A stretch of 64,000 bases of DNA from Chloroflexota bacterium. GTDB taxonomy: Bacteria; Chloroflexota; Limnocylindria; Limnocylindrales; CSP1-4. The position numbers and the translations under genes were made by a program. The notes under the pieces are model-generated. The model worked only from the letters and a program-made list of their open reading frames with translations. It ran no database searches and was not told the DNA's origin. Shown piece by piece: positions 17,268 to 25,955 of the stretch (position 1 is its first letter; every line of letters starts with the position of its first letter). The stretch spans positions 122,288 to 186,287 of the forward strand of contig JACPOR010000008.1 in NCBI GenBank assembly GCA_016191425.1. The letters run 5' to 3'.

Positions 17268-17301
17268 TGCATGACTATGCAGAGATGTGTATAGTCATGC
17301 G
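17268..17301. promoter_or_regulatory. Tandem ARG boxes (ArgR operator) at argC
   Basis: Two quasi-palindromes, TGCATGACTATGCA (17268-17281) and TGTATAGTCATGCG (17288-17301), have centres 20 bases apart. That matches the paired ARG boxes to which ArgR hexamers bind. The second contains TATAGT (17290-17295), a good -10 that would start transcription at or just before the argC ATG at 17305. ArgR is encoded in the same operon, so autorepression by arginine is expected. Confidence 0.75.
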
Positions 17302-17304
17302 GCA

Positions 17305-18384
17305 ATGGCAGCGAGCGGCGGCAGCCCTGTTCGGGTAGGGATCATCGGCGCGACAGGCTACGTCGGTGGCGAGATGATCCGGCTCCTGCGAGCACACCCG
17401 GCGGTCGAGCTTGTCGGGTTGACCGGCCGCGATCGGAAGGGTGACCCGATCGGGAGCGTGCATCCGCATCTTGCATCGACCGGCCTGCGCCTGGACACCG
17501 ATCTCGGCGCGGATGTCGACGCGGTGTTCCTCGCCCTGCCGCACGGCGCTGCGGCGACCCGCGTGCCGGAATTCCTCGGTCGCGGGATCACGGTCATCGA
17601 CCAGGGCCCGGACTTCCGGCTCCGGAACGCGGCCGACTACCCGCGCTGGTACGGGTTCGAACATCCACATCCGGAGCTGCTGGATCGCGCCGCATTCGGA
17701 CTGCCCGAAATGCACCGGGACGCACTGCTCAGCGCCGGCGCGGCGCGGGCGGCCGGGACGCCGGCCCTCGTCGGATCGCCGGGCTGCTATCCAACGGCCA
17801 CGATTCTCGCGCTCGCGCCGCTGGCCCGAGCCGGGCTGATCGCGGACGTCGTGGTGGATGCGAAGAGCGGCGTCAGCGGCGCCGGACGCGAGGCGAAAGC
17901 CGAAATGCTGTTTGCCGAGGTCAATGAAAGTGTTCGCGCCTACGGCATCTTCTCGCATCGACATACCGCGGAGATGGAACAGGAACTCGGCGCGCTGGCT
18001 CGCGGTACGGGGACCGAGGCGGCCCTCGCGGGCATCGATTTCCTGCCTCACCTGATCCCCATGACGCGGGGCATCCTGACGGCCTGCCACGTGCGCCCGA
18101 CGCGCCCGGTCAACCAGGCGGAGCTGGACGACCTCTACGCGGAGGCGTACGACGGAGAGCCGTTCGTCACGGTCGTCGATGCACCGCCGGCAACCGGGCA
18201 CGTCCTGGGCAGCAATCACGCCCGTGTTCACGTCCGGGTCGATCCGCGGACGGGCCGGATCCTGGCAATCGGCGTCATCGACAACCTCGTGAAGGGCGCC
18301 GCCGGGCAGGGTGTTCAGGCGTTCAATCTCGTGTTCGGGCTGCCCGAGACGGCGGGCCTCGAAGCCCTCCCGCTGGCCCCATGA
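17305..18384 (+). CDS. argC: N-acetyl-gamma-glutamyl-phosphate reductase
   Basis: NADPH-dependent third step of arginine biosynthesis. 359 residues: Rossmann loop VGIIGATGYVGGEMIRLL, catalytic C161 in ALVGSPGCYPTA, and AKSGVSGAGREAK. I chose ATG at 17305; a GTG at 17287 is in frame but lies in the ARG-box/promoter region. The transcript is probably leaderless. First gene of argCJBRG and ATGA-coupled to argJ. Confidence 0.93.
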   Translation: MAASGGSPVRVGIIGATGYVGGEMIRLLRAHPAVELVGLTGRDRKGDPIGSVHPHLASTGLRLDTDLGADVDAVFLALPHGAAATRVPEFLGRGITVIDQGPDFRLRNAADYPRWYGFEHPHPELLDRAAFGLPEMHRDALLSAGAARAAGTPALVGSPGCYPTATILALAPLARAGLIADVVVDAKSGVSGAGREAKAEMLFAEVNESVRAYGIFSHRHTAEMEQELGALARGTGTEAALAGIDFLPHLIPMTRGILTACHVRPTRPVNQAELDDLYAEAYDGEPFVTVVDAPPATGHVLGSNHARVHVRVDPRTGRILAIGVIDNLVKGAAGQGVQAFNLVFGLPETAGLEALPLAP

Positions 18385-19754
18385 CCGGAGCTCCCCGGCT
18401 GAGGACCGTGGACGTCGACGTCCAGTCCCCTGCCCCACCGGTTCTGCCGGCGGTTGAGCGGCGGGCCAGGATCCCGGCCGGATTCCGGGCCGGTGGACAC
18501 TCGGCTGGCATCAAGACGAGCGGCCGCCCGGATCTGGCACTCATCGTTACCAGCGACGGGCCGGCGGCGGCGGCCGCGGTCTTCACGCCGAATGCCTTCG
18601 CGGCGGCTCCGGTCCGTCGTTCGCGAGCCGTCCTCGCGGCATCGGGTGGCTGGGCCGGCGCCGTCGTCTCGACGAGCGGTTCGGCGAACGCAGCAACGGG
18701 CGCCGCCGGCGATGAGGACCAGGCGCGCGTCGGTGAACTCGTCGGCGCGGAGCTCGGCATCGGCGGAAACGCGGTCCTCCACCTGTCGACGGGGATCATC
18801 GGGACGCGATTGCCCCTCGAGAAGGTCGCGGCAGGCCTGGCGGCGCTCGTCCCGATGCTCGCGGAAACGGATGAGGGGCTCGAGGCGGCCGCCGTCGCGC
18901 TTCGGACCACCGACTCGACGACGAAGGTGGCCAGCGTGGCCGTGCCACTCGAGGACGCGACCGGCGCGGTTCGTGCGGTCCGCGTTACCGGCATCGCCAA
19001 GGGCGTCGGGATGATTCACCCCAACATGGCCACGATGCTGTCGGTGATCCTGACCGACGCGTCCGCATCGCCCGACGTATTGCGGTCGATCCTTCGGCCG
19101 GTAGCGGCCCGGACTTGGAACCAGCTGTCGGTCGATGGCGACACCAGCACCAACGACACGGTCTTCCTGCTGGCCTCGGGGGCGATCCCGGAGGCCGTCG
19201 TGACCGCGGGCAGTTCCTCGGCCGCGGCATTGGCGGACGGAGTCGAGGCCGTGGCCCGGGATCTGGCCCGCCAACAGGCTGCCGATGGCGAGGGCGCGAC
19301 GTGTCTCCTCACGTGTCAGGTGACAGGCGCTGCGGATGACGCGGACGCACGGGCTGTTGCGCGAGCGATCATCTCCAGCAGTCTCGTCAAGGCTGCCGCG
19401 CATGGCAAGGACCCCAACTGGGGTCGAATCGCGGGCGCGGCCGGAAACGCGCGGGTCGCCGACGCGGCAGTCCTGGAGGCGGCTGGCATGTCGACCGAGG
19501 TCGCCCGTGCCCGCGCAGGCACGATCGCGGTGGTCGATCCGGATCGCCTGCGGATTGCCATCGCCGGGCACCTCGTCTTCGACGGTCGGTCGGGTGGCCC
19601 GCAGGCCTTCGACCGTGCCTCTGCGCGGGCCGACCTCGACGCCCCGGAGATCGTGATCCGCCTGGACCTCGACCTCGGTGCCGGTTACGGCGAGGCCTTC
19701 GGCTGCGACCTCACCGAGGCTTACGTTCGCGAAAACTCGGAGTACACCACGTGA
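18381..19754 (+). CDS. argJ: Bifunctional glutamate N-acetyltransferase / acetylornithine acetyltransferase
   Basis: Recycles the acetyl group between acetylornithine and glutamate, and may also use acetyl-CoA. The 457-residue precursor is cut by itself at A217-T218 in KGVGMIHPNMATML, making T218 the nucleophile of the beta chain. Other motifs are GFRAGGHSAGIKTSGRPDLA, DGDTSTNDTVFL and KDPNWGRIAGAAGNA. A 30-residue N-terminal extension precedes the usual start. ArgD and ArgF, also expected in the pathway, are absent from the window. Confidence 0.92.
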   Translation: MTGAPRLRTVDVDVQSPAPPVLPAVERRARIPAGFRAGGHSAGIKTSGRPDLALIVTSDGPAAAAAVFTPNAFAAAPVRRSRAVLAASGGWAGAVVSTSGSANAATGAAGDEDQARVGELVGAELGIGGNAVLHLSTGIIGTRLPLEKVAAGLAALVPMLAETDEGLEAAAVALRTTDSTTKVASVAVPLEDATGAVRAVRVTGIAKGVGMIHPNMATMLSVILTDASASPDVLRSILRPVAARTWNQLSVDGDTSTNDTVFLLASGAIPEAVVTAGSSSAAALADGVEAVARDLARQQAADGEGATCLLTCQVTGAADDADARAVARAIISSSLVKAAAHGKDPNWGRIAGAAGNARVADAAVLEAAGMSTEVARARAGTIAVVDPDRLRIAIAGHLVFDGRSGGPQAFDRASARADLDAPEIVIRLDLDLGAGYGEAFGCDLTEAYVRENSEYTT

Positions 19755-19911
19755 GCTGGCACCTCGCCGACATGGCGAGCGGAGGCCAGGGCGCCGACGT
19801 GCATGCGAGCGAGCGCACCCAAACGTGCGTGAGCGAGCAAGCGCAGCTAATCGTCCGTCAGCGAGCAGGCGCAGGCGGCAACGCCGGGATCCGCCGCCAG
19901 GGAGGCGACTC

Positions 19912-20709
19912 ATGAGTGAGACGGTCGTCGTCAAGCTCGGCGGGACCACGATCGCCGACCAGGCCCAGGTCCTGTCCGAAATCGCCATGCTCGTCCGTCG
20001 CCGGCCGGTGATCCTCGTCCACGGCGGCGGCAGGCGGCTCACGGAGTGGCTCGATCGGATGGGGGTCGTTTCCCAGTTCCGCGGCGGTCTCCGCGTCACG
20101 GATGCCACCTCGCTGGAAGTCGCCGCGGCGGTCCTCCGAGGCGTCATCAACAGCGAGCTCGTGTCGGGCCTGCGGGCCCTCGGCGTTGATGCCGTCGGCC
20201 TGTCCGGTGTCGACGGCGGCGTGTTGATCGCCGAGCGACTGGCGGACCTCGGGTTCGTCGCCCGGGTGGTCGGATTACGCCGTGACCTGCTCGATGCCCT
20301 CATGGTCGCCGGGCAGGTTCCGGTCGTCGCGCCGCTCGCGAGAGACGAGGACGGGTTCGTCTGCAACGTCAATGCGGACGACGTCGCGGCCGGGATCGCG
20401 GCCGGGATCGGCGCCCGCCAGCTGATCCTCATGACCGACGTCGACGGGGTGCGGGACGGGTCCGGGCAGAAGCTCGACACGCTCACCGCCGCCGAGGCCG
20501 AGATTCTCATCGCGGGTGGAACGATCGCCGGCGGGATGGTGGCCAAGGTTCGGGCCGCCCTCGGAGCGCTCGCCTGGGAGGGCACCGAGGCGATCATCGC
20601 CGATGCATCCGCGCCGGATGCGCTTGCCCGGGCACTGGATGATCCGACCTTCGGGACCCGTCTCACCGTCGGGCGGGGGGCTCGAGCCTCGAACCTGGGC
20701 GCCGCATGA
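19912..20709 (+). CDS. argB: Acetylglutamate kinase
   Basis: Phosphorylates N-acetylglutamate, the usually feedback-controlled step. 265 residues: VVVKLGGTTIADQ, PVILVHGGGRRLTEWLDR, GVDAVGLSGVDGGV and VNADDVAAGIAAGIGA, with the Asp-rich ILMTDVDGV loop. The ATG follows GGAGG by six bases. A 157-base gap after argJ contains scattered GAGCGAGC-type repeats but no clear promoter. It overlaps argR by ATGA. Confidence 0.9.
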   Translation: MSETVVVKLGGTTIADQAQVLSEIAMLVRRRPVILVHGGGRRLTEWLDRMGVVSQFRGGLRVTDATSLEVAAAVLRGVINSELVSGLRALGVDAVGLSGVDGGVLIAERLADLGFVARVVGLRRDLLDALMVAGQVPVVAPLARDEDGFVCNVNADDVAAGIAAGIGARQLILMTDVDGVRDGSGQKLDTLTAAEAEILIAGGTIAGGMVAKVRAALGALAWEGTEAIIADASAPDALARALDDPTFGTRLTVGRGARASNLGAA

Positions 20710-21269
20710 GGACCGCGGCCACGCTCGGGTCGGGTGTCGTCGGCGGGTCGGGTGAGGTCGGCGGGTCGCGTGTCGTCGGCAAGCGGGCCCGCCAACGAAT
20801 CATCCGCGAGATCGTGGGGCGCGATGGCGTGGCGAGCCAACAGGAGCTCGCGGCGAGACTGGCGGCGCTCGGCGTGGCGGTGACCCAGGCAACCGTTTCC
20901 CGCGACATTGCGGAGCTCGGCCTGGCCAAGGTATCTCGGGGAGATCGGCACCTCTATGTCCTCGCGGACGACCTCGCCCGGACTCCTGCCGACGGCGACG
21001 AGCACCTCCGGAGAATCCTCGCCGACATTCCCGTGGCCGTCGGACGGAGCGGTCTCGTCCTCGTCCTCACCGGGACGCCCGGGACCGCCTCGGTGATCGC
21101 CCAGGCCATCGACGAATCGGCTCTCACGCTCCAGGTCGGCACGGTTGCCGGCGACAACACGCTCCTCGTGCTCTTCGCGGACGAACCGGCCCTCGAGGGG
21201 GGGCTCGCCCGCTTCAACGATCTGCAGTCGCCGACCGCCCCGGGCGCCGGCACGGAGGAAACCCAGTGA
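20706..21269 (+). CDS. argR: Arginine repressor
   Basis: Hexameric arginine-responsive repressor. 187 residues: an N-terminal repetitive Gly/Val/Ser segment (about 8-25), the winged-helix domain (IIREIVGRDGVASQQELAA, then VTQATVSRDIAELGLAKV) and the C-terminal oligomerisation/arginine domain (GTPGTASVIAQAIDES, VAGDNTLLVLF). The repeat-encoded N-terminal tail is unusual for ArgR, which normally starts a few residues before the helix. It sits inside the operon it should repress, whose promoter carries paired ARG boxes. Confidence 0.92.
   Translation: MRTAATLGSGVVGGSGEVGGSRVVGKRARQRIIREIVGRDGVASQQELAARLAALGVAVTQATVSRDIAELGLAKVSRGDRHLYVLADDLARTPADGDEHLRRILADIPVAVGRSGLVLVLTGTPGTASVIAQAIDESALTLQVGTVAGDNTLLVLFADEPALEGGLARFNDLQSPTAPGAGTEETQ
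20727..20780 (+). repeat. Three in-frame 18-bp tandem repeats in argR
   Basis: Three 18-base units of the form GGGTCGGGTGTCGTCGGC add a Gly/Val/Ser-rich hexapeptide repeat to the ArgR N-terminus. The middle and last units each differ by one or two bases. Confidence 0.85.
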
Positions 21270-22558
21270 AGAAGACCGAGATGAAGAGGGTCGTGCTCGC
21301 CTACTCGGGTGGTCTCGACACGTCCGTGGCCGTCGCGTGGCTCCGAGAGCAACATGACGTCGAGGTCGTGACGCTGACCGTTGATGTCGGTGGCGGGTCG
21401 CTGCGCGAAGGCGTCGAGCGCCGGGCAATGTCGGCCGGGGCATCGCGCGCGTACGTCGTCGACGCCCGAGAGCGGTTCGTCACAGACTTCGTCTGGCCGC
21501 ACCTCCAGGCCAACGCGCTCTACCAGGGTGCCTACCCGCTGGCCACGGCGCTCGCTCGACCCCTCATCGCGCAGCTTCTCGTCGAGGTCGCCCAGAAGGA
21601 GGGCGCCGACGCAGTGGCGCATGGCTGCACCGGCAAGGGTAACGACCAAGTCCGATTCGACGTGGCCGTCCATGCCCTCGATCCCGGACTCGATGTGGTC
21701 GCGCCGATGCGGGTCGGCATGGGGCTGACTCGCGACCAAGAAATCGACTACGCCGCGGAGCGCGGCATCGAGATCCCGATCACGAAGGCCTCGCCGTACT
21801 CGATCGACGTGAACCTCTGGGGTCGATCCTGCGAGACCGGCGTGCTCGAGGATCCATGGCTTGCGGCGCCGCCCGATGCCTATGAATGGACGGTGGCCCC
21901 GTCCGATGCGCCGGAGCCGGTCGAGGTCACGATCACGTTCGAGGGCGGTACCCCCGTCGCCCTCGACGGCGAGTTCCTGCCGCCGGTCCACCTCGTCGAT
22001 CGATTGCACAGCCTGGGCGGCGCGCACGGCATCGGACGCGTCGACCACGTCGAGGATCGGCTCGTCGGGATCAAGAGCCGGGAAATCTACGAGGCGCCGG
22101 CGGCCACGATCCTCCACACCGCCCATCGCGCTCTCGAGGGCCTGACCCTCTCGAAGGACACCCTCAGGTTCAACCGGCTCGTGGCCGACGAGCACGCCCG
22201 ACTGACGTACGACGGCCTGTGGTTCTCGGCGCTCCACAGGGATCTCCGAGGGTACGTGGCATCCTCCCAGCGCGTGGTATCCGGCGAGGTCCGTATCCGT
22301 CTCGACCACGGCGCCGCCGTTGTCGCGGGGCGACGCTCGCCGCTCTCTCTGTACGACAGGAACCTTGCGACCTACGACGAGGGCGATGCGTTCGATCATG
22401 CGTCGGCTGTCGGGTTCATCGAGATCTTCGGGCTGCCCCTCAGGGTGGAGGCCGCCCGGCACGGGGCCGTTGGCAAGCATCACGGCGCCGCATGGGCGTG
22501 GACGCCGCCACTGCTCGCGAACATGCCAGCCAGCGTGAAGGATCGCGAGGCCACCTGA
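21266..22558 (+). CDS. argG: Argininosuccinate synthase
   Basis: ATP-dependent condensation of citrulline and aspartate. 430 residues: P-loop VVLAYSGGLDTSVAVAWL, GCTGKGNDQVRFD and ITKASPYSIDVNLWGRSCE are diagnostic. The start is GTG overlapping the argR stop (GTGA), or ATG at 21281 five codons later. Last gene of argCJBRG. The lyase gene argH is 4 kb away on the other strand. Confidence 0.93.
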   Translation: MKKTEMKRVVLAYSGGLDTSVAVAWLREQHDVEVVTLTVDVGGGSLREGVERRAMSAGASRAYVVDARERFVTDFVWPHLQANALYQGAYPLATALARPLIAQLLVEVAQKEGADAVAHGCTGKGNDQVRFDVAVHALDPGLDVVAPMRVGMGLTRDQEIDYAAERGIEIPITKASPYSIDVNLWGRSCETGVLEDPWLAAPPDAYEWTVAPSDAPEPVEVTITFEGGTPVALDGEFLPPVHLVDRLHSLGGAHGIGRVDHVEDRLVGIKSREIYEAPAATILHTAHRALEGLTLSKDTLRFNRLVADEHARLTYDGLWFSALHRDLRGYVASSQRVVSGEVRIRLDHGAAVVAGRRSPLSLYDRNLATYDEGDAFDHASAVGFIEIFGLPLRVEAARHGAVGKHHGAAWAWTPPLLANMPASVKDREAT

Positions 22559-22583
22559 TCGGTCGACGGCTCCGGGTGGCCGG

Positions 22584-22623
22584 GGGGTGCTGCGGGGTGC
22601 TGCGGGGTGCTGCGGGGTGCTGC
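22584..22623 (+). repeat. Four perfect 10-bp tandem repeats
   Basis: GGGGTGCTGC is repeated four times without change, 25 bases after the argG stop. Slippage-prone and probably recent. No function is evident. Confidence 0.9.
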
Positions 22624-22848
22624 GGGCCCTCGTCCCCGAGCGATGCGTGTCGATGTCATACGAAGGACGTGCCGGTCATCAGGGCCCTCGTCTCCGAGCG
22701 ATGCCTGTCGACGTCATAAGAAGGCCGTGCCGGCCGACGCTCGTCCCCGAGCGATTTGTGTCGACGTCATTCGAAGGACGTGCCGGTCACCAAGGCGCGT
22801 CTCATGGCCGATGCGCGTCGACGTCATCGAGAGGGCATGGCGGCATAA
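22624..22848 (+). repeat. Four diverged tandem repeats of about 57 bp
   Basis: Units at about 22624, 22682, 22739 and 22794 share CGTCCCCGAGCGATG, then TGTCGACGTCAT, then CGAAGGACGTGCCGG. The first three are close and the fourth has drifted. Unit length varies (55-58), so no reading frame is conserved and it is probably non-coding. It lies between argG and a small XRE gene. Confidence 0.8.
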
Positions 22849-22870
22849 TCGCTGGGTGATCGGGCGAACG

Positions 22871-22876
22871 TAGGCT
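22871..22876 (+). promoter_or_regulatory. -10-like hexamer of the XRE gene
   Basis: TAGGCT lies exactly six bases before the ATG, fitting a leaderless transcript. No ribosome binding site is visible. Confidence 0.35.
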
Positions 22877-22882
22877 GCCCCG

Positions 22883-23179
22883 ATGATTGCTTGGGACACA
22901 CCGACTGACCTGGACCGGTTGCAGGACATCGGGGTTGCGGTTCTCGGAAACGAGATCCTCAATGCCCGCCTACGGCTTGGATTGTCGCAGCGTCAGCTGG
23001 GCTGGCGTGTCGGACTCCATCAATCGACGATTTCACGCTTGGAGAACGGGAGTCTTCGAGGCATCGGCTTCAAGAACTTGGCGGCGATCATAGGCGCGCT
23101 CAGCCGCTCTCCACATTTCAGGCTCGTCGAGGGCCCTCCCGCCCCGTCGCGCCGACTCCCCGGCCAGGCCGAGGGCTAA
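22883..23179 (+). CDS. Small XRE-family helix-turn-helix regulator
   Basis: 98 residues, essentially a single Cro/CI-type DNA-binding domain: NARLRLGLSQRQLGWRVGL, then HQSTISRLENGSLRGIGF. It has no sensor or dimerisation domain beyond a short Pro-rich tail. It stands alone, with about 57-bp repeats upstream and a perfect 29-bp array 220 bases downstream. A toxin-antitoxin antitoxin, a phage-like repressor or the DNA-binding partner of the arrays are all possible; no toxin gene is adjacent. Confidence 0.75.
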   Translation: MIAWDTPTDLDRLQDIGVAVLGNEILNARLRLGLSQRQLGWRVGLHQSTISRLENGSLRGIGFKNLAAIIGALSRSPHFRLVEGPPAPSRRLPGQAEG

Positions 23180-23761
23180 AGGCTGGCGCTCGGTGCGCTC
23201 GGGCGCCGGGAGCAGGGCATCAAGGACAGCCGAGGCAGACCCATCCGGGTCGAGGTGCTCGACTCGACCGACTGCGTGCCCAGTGGACGCCGTCGAGTCT
23301 GGCCGGTCCGTGCGATCGGCCAACGCACTGGCGGCGGGTTCCGGCCAATGTCAGATCGCTCGAATTCCTGCGACGCGCATCGCTCTGGAAACGTGGGAGG
23401 GCGTGTCCGAGCGCGATTCGCGTGCCAGGGCGCGTCCGAGCGCGATTCGCGTGCCAGGGCGCGTCCGAGCGCGATTCGCGTGCCAGGGCGCGTCCGAGCG
23501 CGATTCGCGTGCCAGGGCGTGTCCGAGCGCGATTCGCGTGCCAGGGCGCGTCCGAGCGCGATTCGCGTGCCAGGGCGCGTCCGAGCGCGATTCGCGTGCC
23601 AGGGCGCCCCCGGTTGGACGCGAGGTGATTGAGATCACACATGAGACCCCGAATTCGTGTCGCCCGTAAGATGCGCGTGGCGATGGGCGGCCCGAACGAC
23701 CCACGGATCGCGACGACCGGCGAGCACGCTGCGTACCTTGTACCGACAGGCGGCCACACCC
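23180..23761. other. Non-coding region containing the 29-bp array
   Basis: About 580 bases between the XRE gene and the metallopeptidase gene. The central third is the 29-bp array. Several long frames are open through it on both strands because a 29-base period cycles all three frames without stops, so they should not be taken as genes. I see no RNA gene in the flanks. Confidence 0.6.
23401..23603 (+). repeat. Seven 29-bp tandem repeats with an internal palindrome
   Basis: Seven head-to-tail 29-base units with no spacers, so not a CRISPR array. Units are identical except that the fourth base is T in units 1 and 5 and C in the others, which suggests duplication of a four-unit block. Unit positions 12-22 read CGCGATTCGCG, an odd-centred palindrome. 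A degraded eighth unit may start at 23604. Part of the unit (CGTCC-GAGCG-AT-CGTG) resembles the 57-bp repeats upstream. Confidence 0.95.
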
Positions 23762-24631
23762 ATGTCCTTCAATCCCGGCGCCGATCTTGACCCAGGCCAG
23801 GTTCGTGACGTCCGGGGACGTCGGGGCGCAACAGGACTCGCCGTGGGTGGGGGTGGCATCGGCCTCATCATCGCCATTGCCTACCTCCTCCTCGGCGGCG
23901 ATCCGGCCTCGTTGAACGGGCTGACCGACGGAGTCGGGGGCATCGTCGAGCCGGAGAGCAGTACGCTCACCACCGAGTGCCTGACGGGGGCCGATGCCAA
24001 TGCCCGCGCCGACTGTCGCATTGTCGGCTACGTGAACAGCATCCAGGCGTACTGGGATTCCGCGCTTGCGGGGTCTGACACTCCCTATGTGAAGACGACG
24101 ACGGTCCTCTTCAGCGGATCGACCTCGACCGGATGCGGATCGGCGAGTTCGGCCACGGGCCCGTTCTATTGCCCATCGGACGGAAACGTCTACCTCGACC
24201 TCGGATTCTTCACCGAACTCCAGACGCGCTTCGGGGCGCAGGGCGGGCCCTTTGCCGAGGCCTACGTGGTCGCCCACGAATACGGGCACCACGTCCAGGA
24301 CCTTCTCGGGATCCTCACCCGGCAGGACGGCGGTACGGGCGCCGACAGTGCCTCGGTCCGGATCGAGCTCATGGCCGACTGCTTCGCCGGAGTCTGGGCC
24401 GACCATGCCACGGAAACCGGCTTCCTGATGCCGCTGACGGCGACCGACATCAACGAAGCCCTGGACGCTGCAGCAGCGGTCGGCGACGACCGGGTCCAGG
24501 AGGCGGTCCAGGGCAGCGTCAACCCTGAGGGATGGACGCACGGATCCTCGGAACAGCGACTGACGTGGTTCCAGACGGGCTACGGTACGGGCGAGGCCAG
24601 CGCCTGCGACACCTTCGCCGGCGGCCTGTAG
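23762..24631 (+). CDS. Neutral zinc metallopeptidase (YpfJ-like)
   Basis: 289 residues. One transmembrane segment at about 25-45 ([20 protein letters not shown]) anchors an exported peptidase domain. Zn-binding HEYGHH in [17 protein letters not shown] and the downstream [13 protein letters not shown] (third ligand region) match the YpfJ/zinc_peptidase family, as does [19 protein letters not shown]. Proteolytic activity is assumed from the family and the substrate is unknown. Confidence 0.85.
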   Translation: MSFNPGADLDPGQVRDVRGRRGATGLAVGGGGIGLIIAIAYLLLGGDPASLNGLTDGVGGIVEPESSTLTTECLTGADANARADCRIVGYVNSIQAYWDSALAGSDTPYVKTTTVLFSGSTSTGCGSASSATGPFYCPSDGNVYLDLGFFTELQTRFGAQGGPFAEAYVVAHEYGHHVQDLLGILTRQDGGTGADSASVRIELMADCFAGVWADHATETGFLMPLTATDINEALDAAAAVGDDRVQEAVQGSVNPEGWTHGSSEQRLTWFQTGYGTGEASACDTFAGGL

Positions 24632-24640
24632 GGGCGCGGA

Positions 24641-24686
24641 CCGAGGCGCCGGCCAGTCACGGGCCGAGGCGCCGGCCAGTCACGGG
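24641..24686. repeat. Two 23-bp direct repeats between convergent genes
   Basis: CCGAGGCGCCGGCCAGTCAC-GGG occurs twice in tandem between the metallopeptidase stop and the add stop. Each unit can pair CGGCC with GGCCG around AGTCACG, so the region may act as a bidirectional hairpin terminator, but there is no T-tract. Confidence 0.5.
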
Positions 24687-25786
24687 CCGGCGACGACCCG
24701 GGACTGCTCCGCCCGGAGGTGCGCATAGCCGGGCTTCACGACCTCGTTGATGAGGGCCAGGCGTTCGTCGAATGGAGCGAACGCGGATTTCATCGCATTG
24801 ATCGTCAGCCACTCCATCTCGCCAAGGCCGATGCCAAACGTCTCGTCGAGCGTGGCGAACTCGGAAGAGACTGAGACCCCGGACATCAGGCGATTGTCGG
24901 TATTCAGCGTCACCCGGAATCGGAGCCGGCGCAGCAGGTCGACGGGATGCTCGCCGACCGAAGCGACCGCACCCGAGTGGACATTCGACGTCGGACACAT
25001 CTCCAGGGGCACCCTGCGGTCGCGGACGAAGGCGGCCAGCCGGCCCAGTCGGACGGTGCCATCGGGTTCGACGGAGATGTCGTCGACGATCCGGACGCCG
25101 TGACCGAGTCGTTCCGCGCCGCAGAACTGGAGCGCTTCCCAGATGGATGGGAGGCCGAAGGACTCGCCCGCGTGGATCGTGATGTGGAAGTTCTCGTGGC
25201 GGATCCGGTCGAAGGCCTCGAGGTGCCGGGTCGGCCGATAGCCGGCCTCCGGACCCGCGATATCGAAGCCCACGACGCCCGCATCGCGCCAGCGAATGGC
25301 TGCCTCGGCGACTTCGACCGATCTCGCCGCCTGTCGCATGGCCGTGACGAGGACCTTCATCGTGATCGGGTGGCCGGCGGCCGCCCCGCGCGCTGCCCCG
25401 ATCCGGAACCCTTCCAGGTTGGCGTCGATGACTTCGTCGAGCGTGAGCTTCCGCTCGGTGGACAGTTCGGGCGCGTAGCGGACCTCGGCATAGACGACGC
25501 CGTCCGCCGCGAGGTCCTCGGCACACTCTGCAGCGACGCGGATGATCGCGTCCCGCTCCTGGAGGACGCCGACGGTGTGGACGAAGGTCTCGAGGTAGAG
25601 CTCGAGCGACTTGCGGTCGGCGCCCCGACGGATCCACGCGGCCAGTTCGCCCGGGTCCGTCGTCGGGAGGCCTTGGTAGCTGTATTCCGCAGCGAGGTCG
25701 ACGATGGTCGAGGGTCGCAGCCCGCCGTCGAGATGGTCGTGGAGCAGCGCTTTCGGTGCACGCTGGATGGTGTCGATCGTGAGCAC
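24680..25786 (-). CDS. add: Adenosine deaminase
   Basis: Zn-dependent hydrolysis of adenosine (and deoxyadenosine) to inosine. 368 residues: [15 protein letters not shown] (zinc ligands), [12 protein letters not shown], the [15 protein letters not shown] catalytic Glu region, GHGVRIVDD and the [12 protein letters not shown] aspartates. The start is GTG with GGAGGA eight bases upstream. Monocistronic as far as visible. Together with mtnP it supports purine salvage. Confidence 0.92.
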   Translation of the reverse strand: MLTIDTIQRAPKALLHDHLDGGLRPSTIVDLAAEYSYQGLPTTDPGELAAWIRRGADRKSLELYLETFVHTVGVLQERDAIIRVAAECAEDLAADGVVYAEVRYAPELSTERKLTLDEVIDANLEGFRIGAARGAAAGHPITMKVLVTAMRQAARSVEVAEAAIRWRDAGVVGFDIAGPEAGYRPTRHLEAFDRIRHENFHITIHAGESFGLPSIWEALQFCGAERLGHGVRIVDDISVEPDGTVRLGRLAAFVRDRRVPLEMCPTSNVHSGAVASVGEHPVDLLRRLRFRVTLNTDNRLMSGVSVSSEFATLDETFGIGLGEMEWLTINAMKSAFAPFDERLALINEVVKPGYAHLRAEQSRVVAGP

Positions 25787-25955
25787 GGGCTTCCTCCAAG
25801 ACTGGGACGCTCAGATCGTAGCGCGCGGAAGCTCGGCCTCGACCGGGGCCGGACATCGGTGGGACGGTGCCCGCGTCTCCAAATGCGCCACAGGGCGGAG
25901 GCGACATCGGTCATCCGACCGATGGATCCTTGCCACGCGGCCATAGACTCTGGCG

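Noticed and set aside
22587-22873. Plus-strand ORFs of about 90 codons across the 10-bp and 57-bp repeats
   Set aside because: The repeat length varies between copies so no single frame is conserved, and the peptides are Cys/Arg-rich repeat products.
23401-23603. CRISPR array
   Set aside because: The 29-bp units are contiguous with no spacers, and there are no cas genes nearby.
23193-24541. Long open frames on both strands across the 29-bp array
   Set aside because: A 29-base repeat without stops opens several frames at once. The predicted peptides are Arg/Ala-rich copies of the repeat with no domain.
24641-24686. Intrinsic terminator between the metallopeptidase gene and add
   Set aside because: Short hairpins can form but no T-tract follows on either strand, so it is listed as a repeat rather than a terminator.
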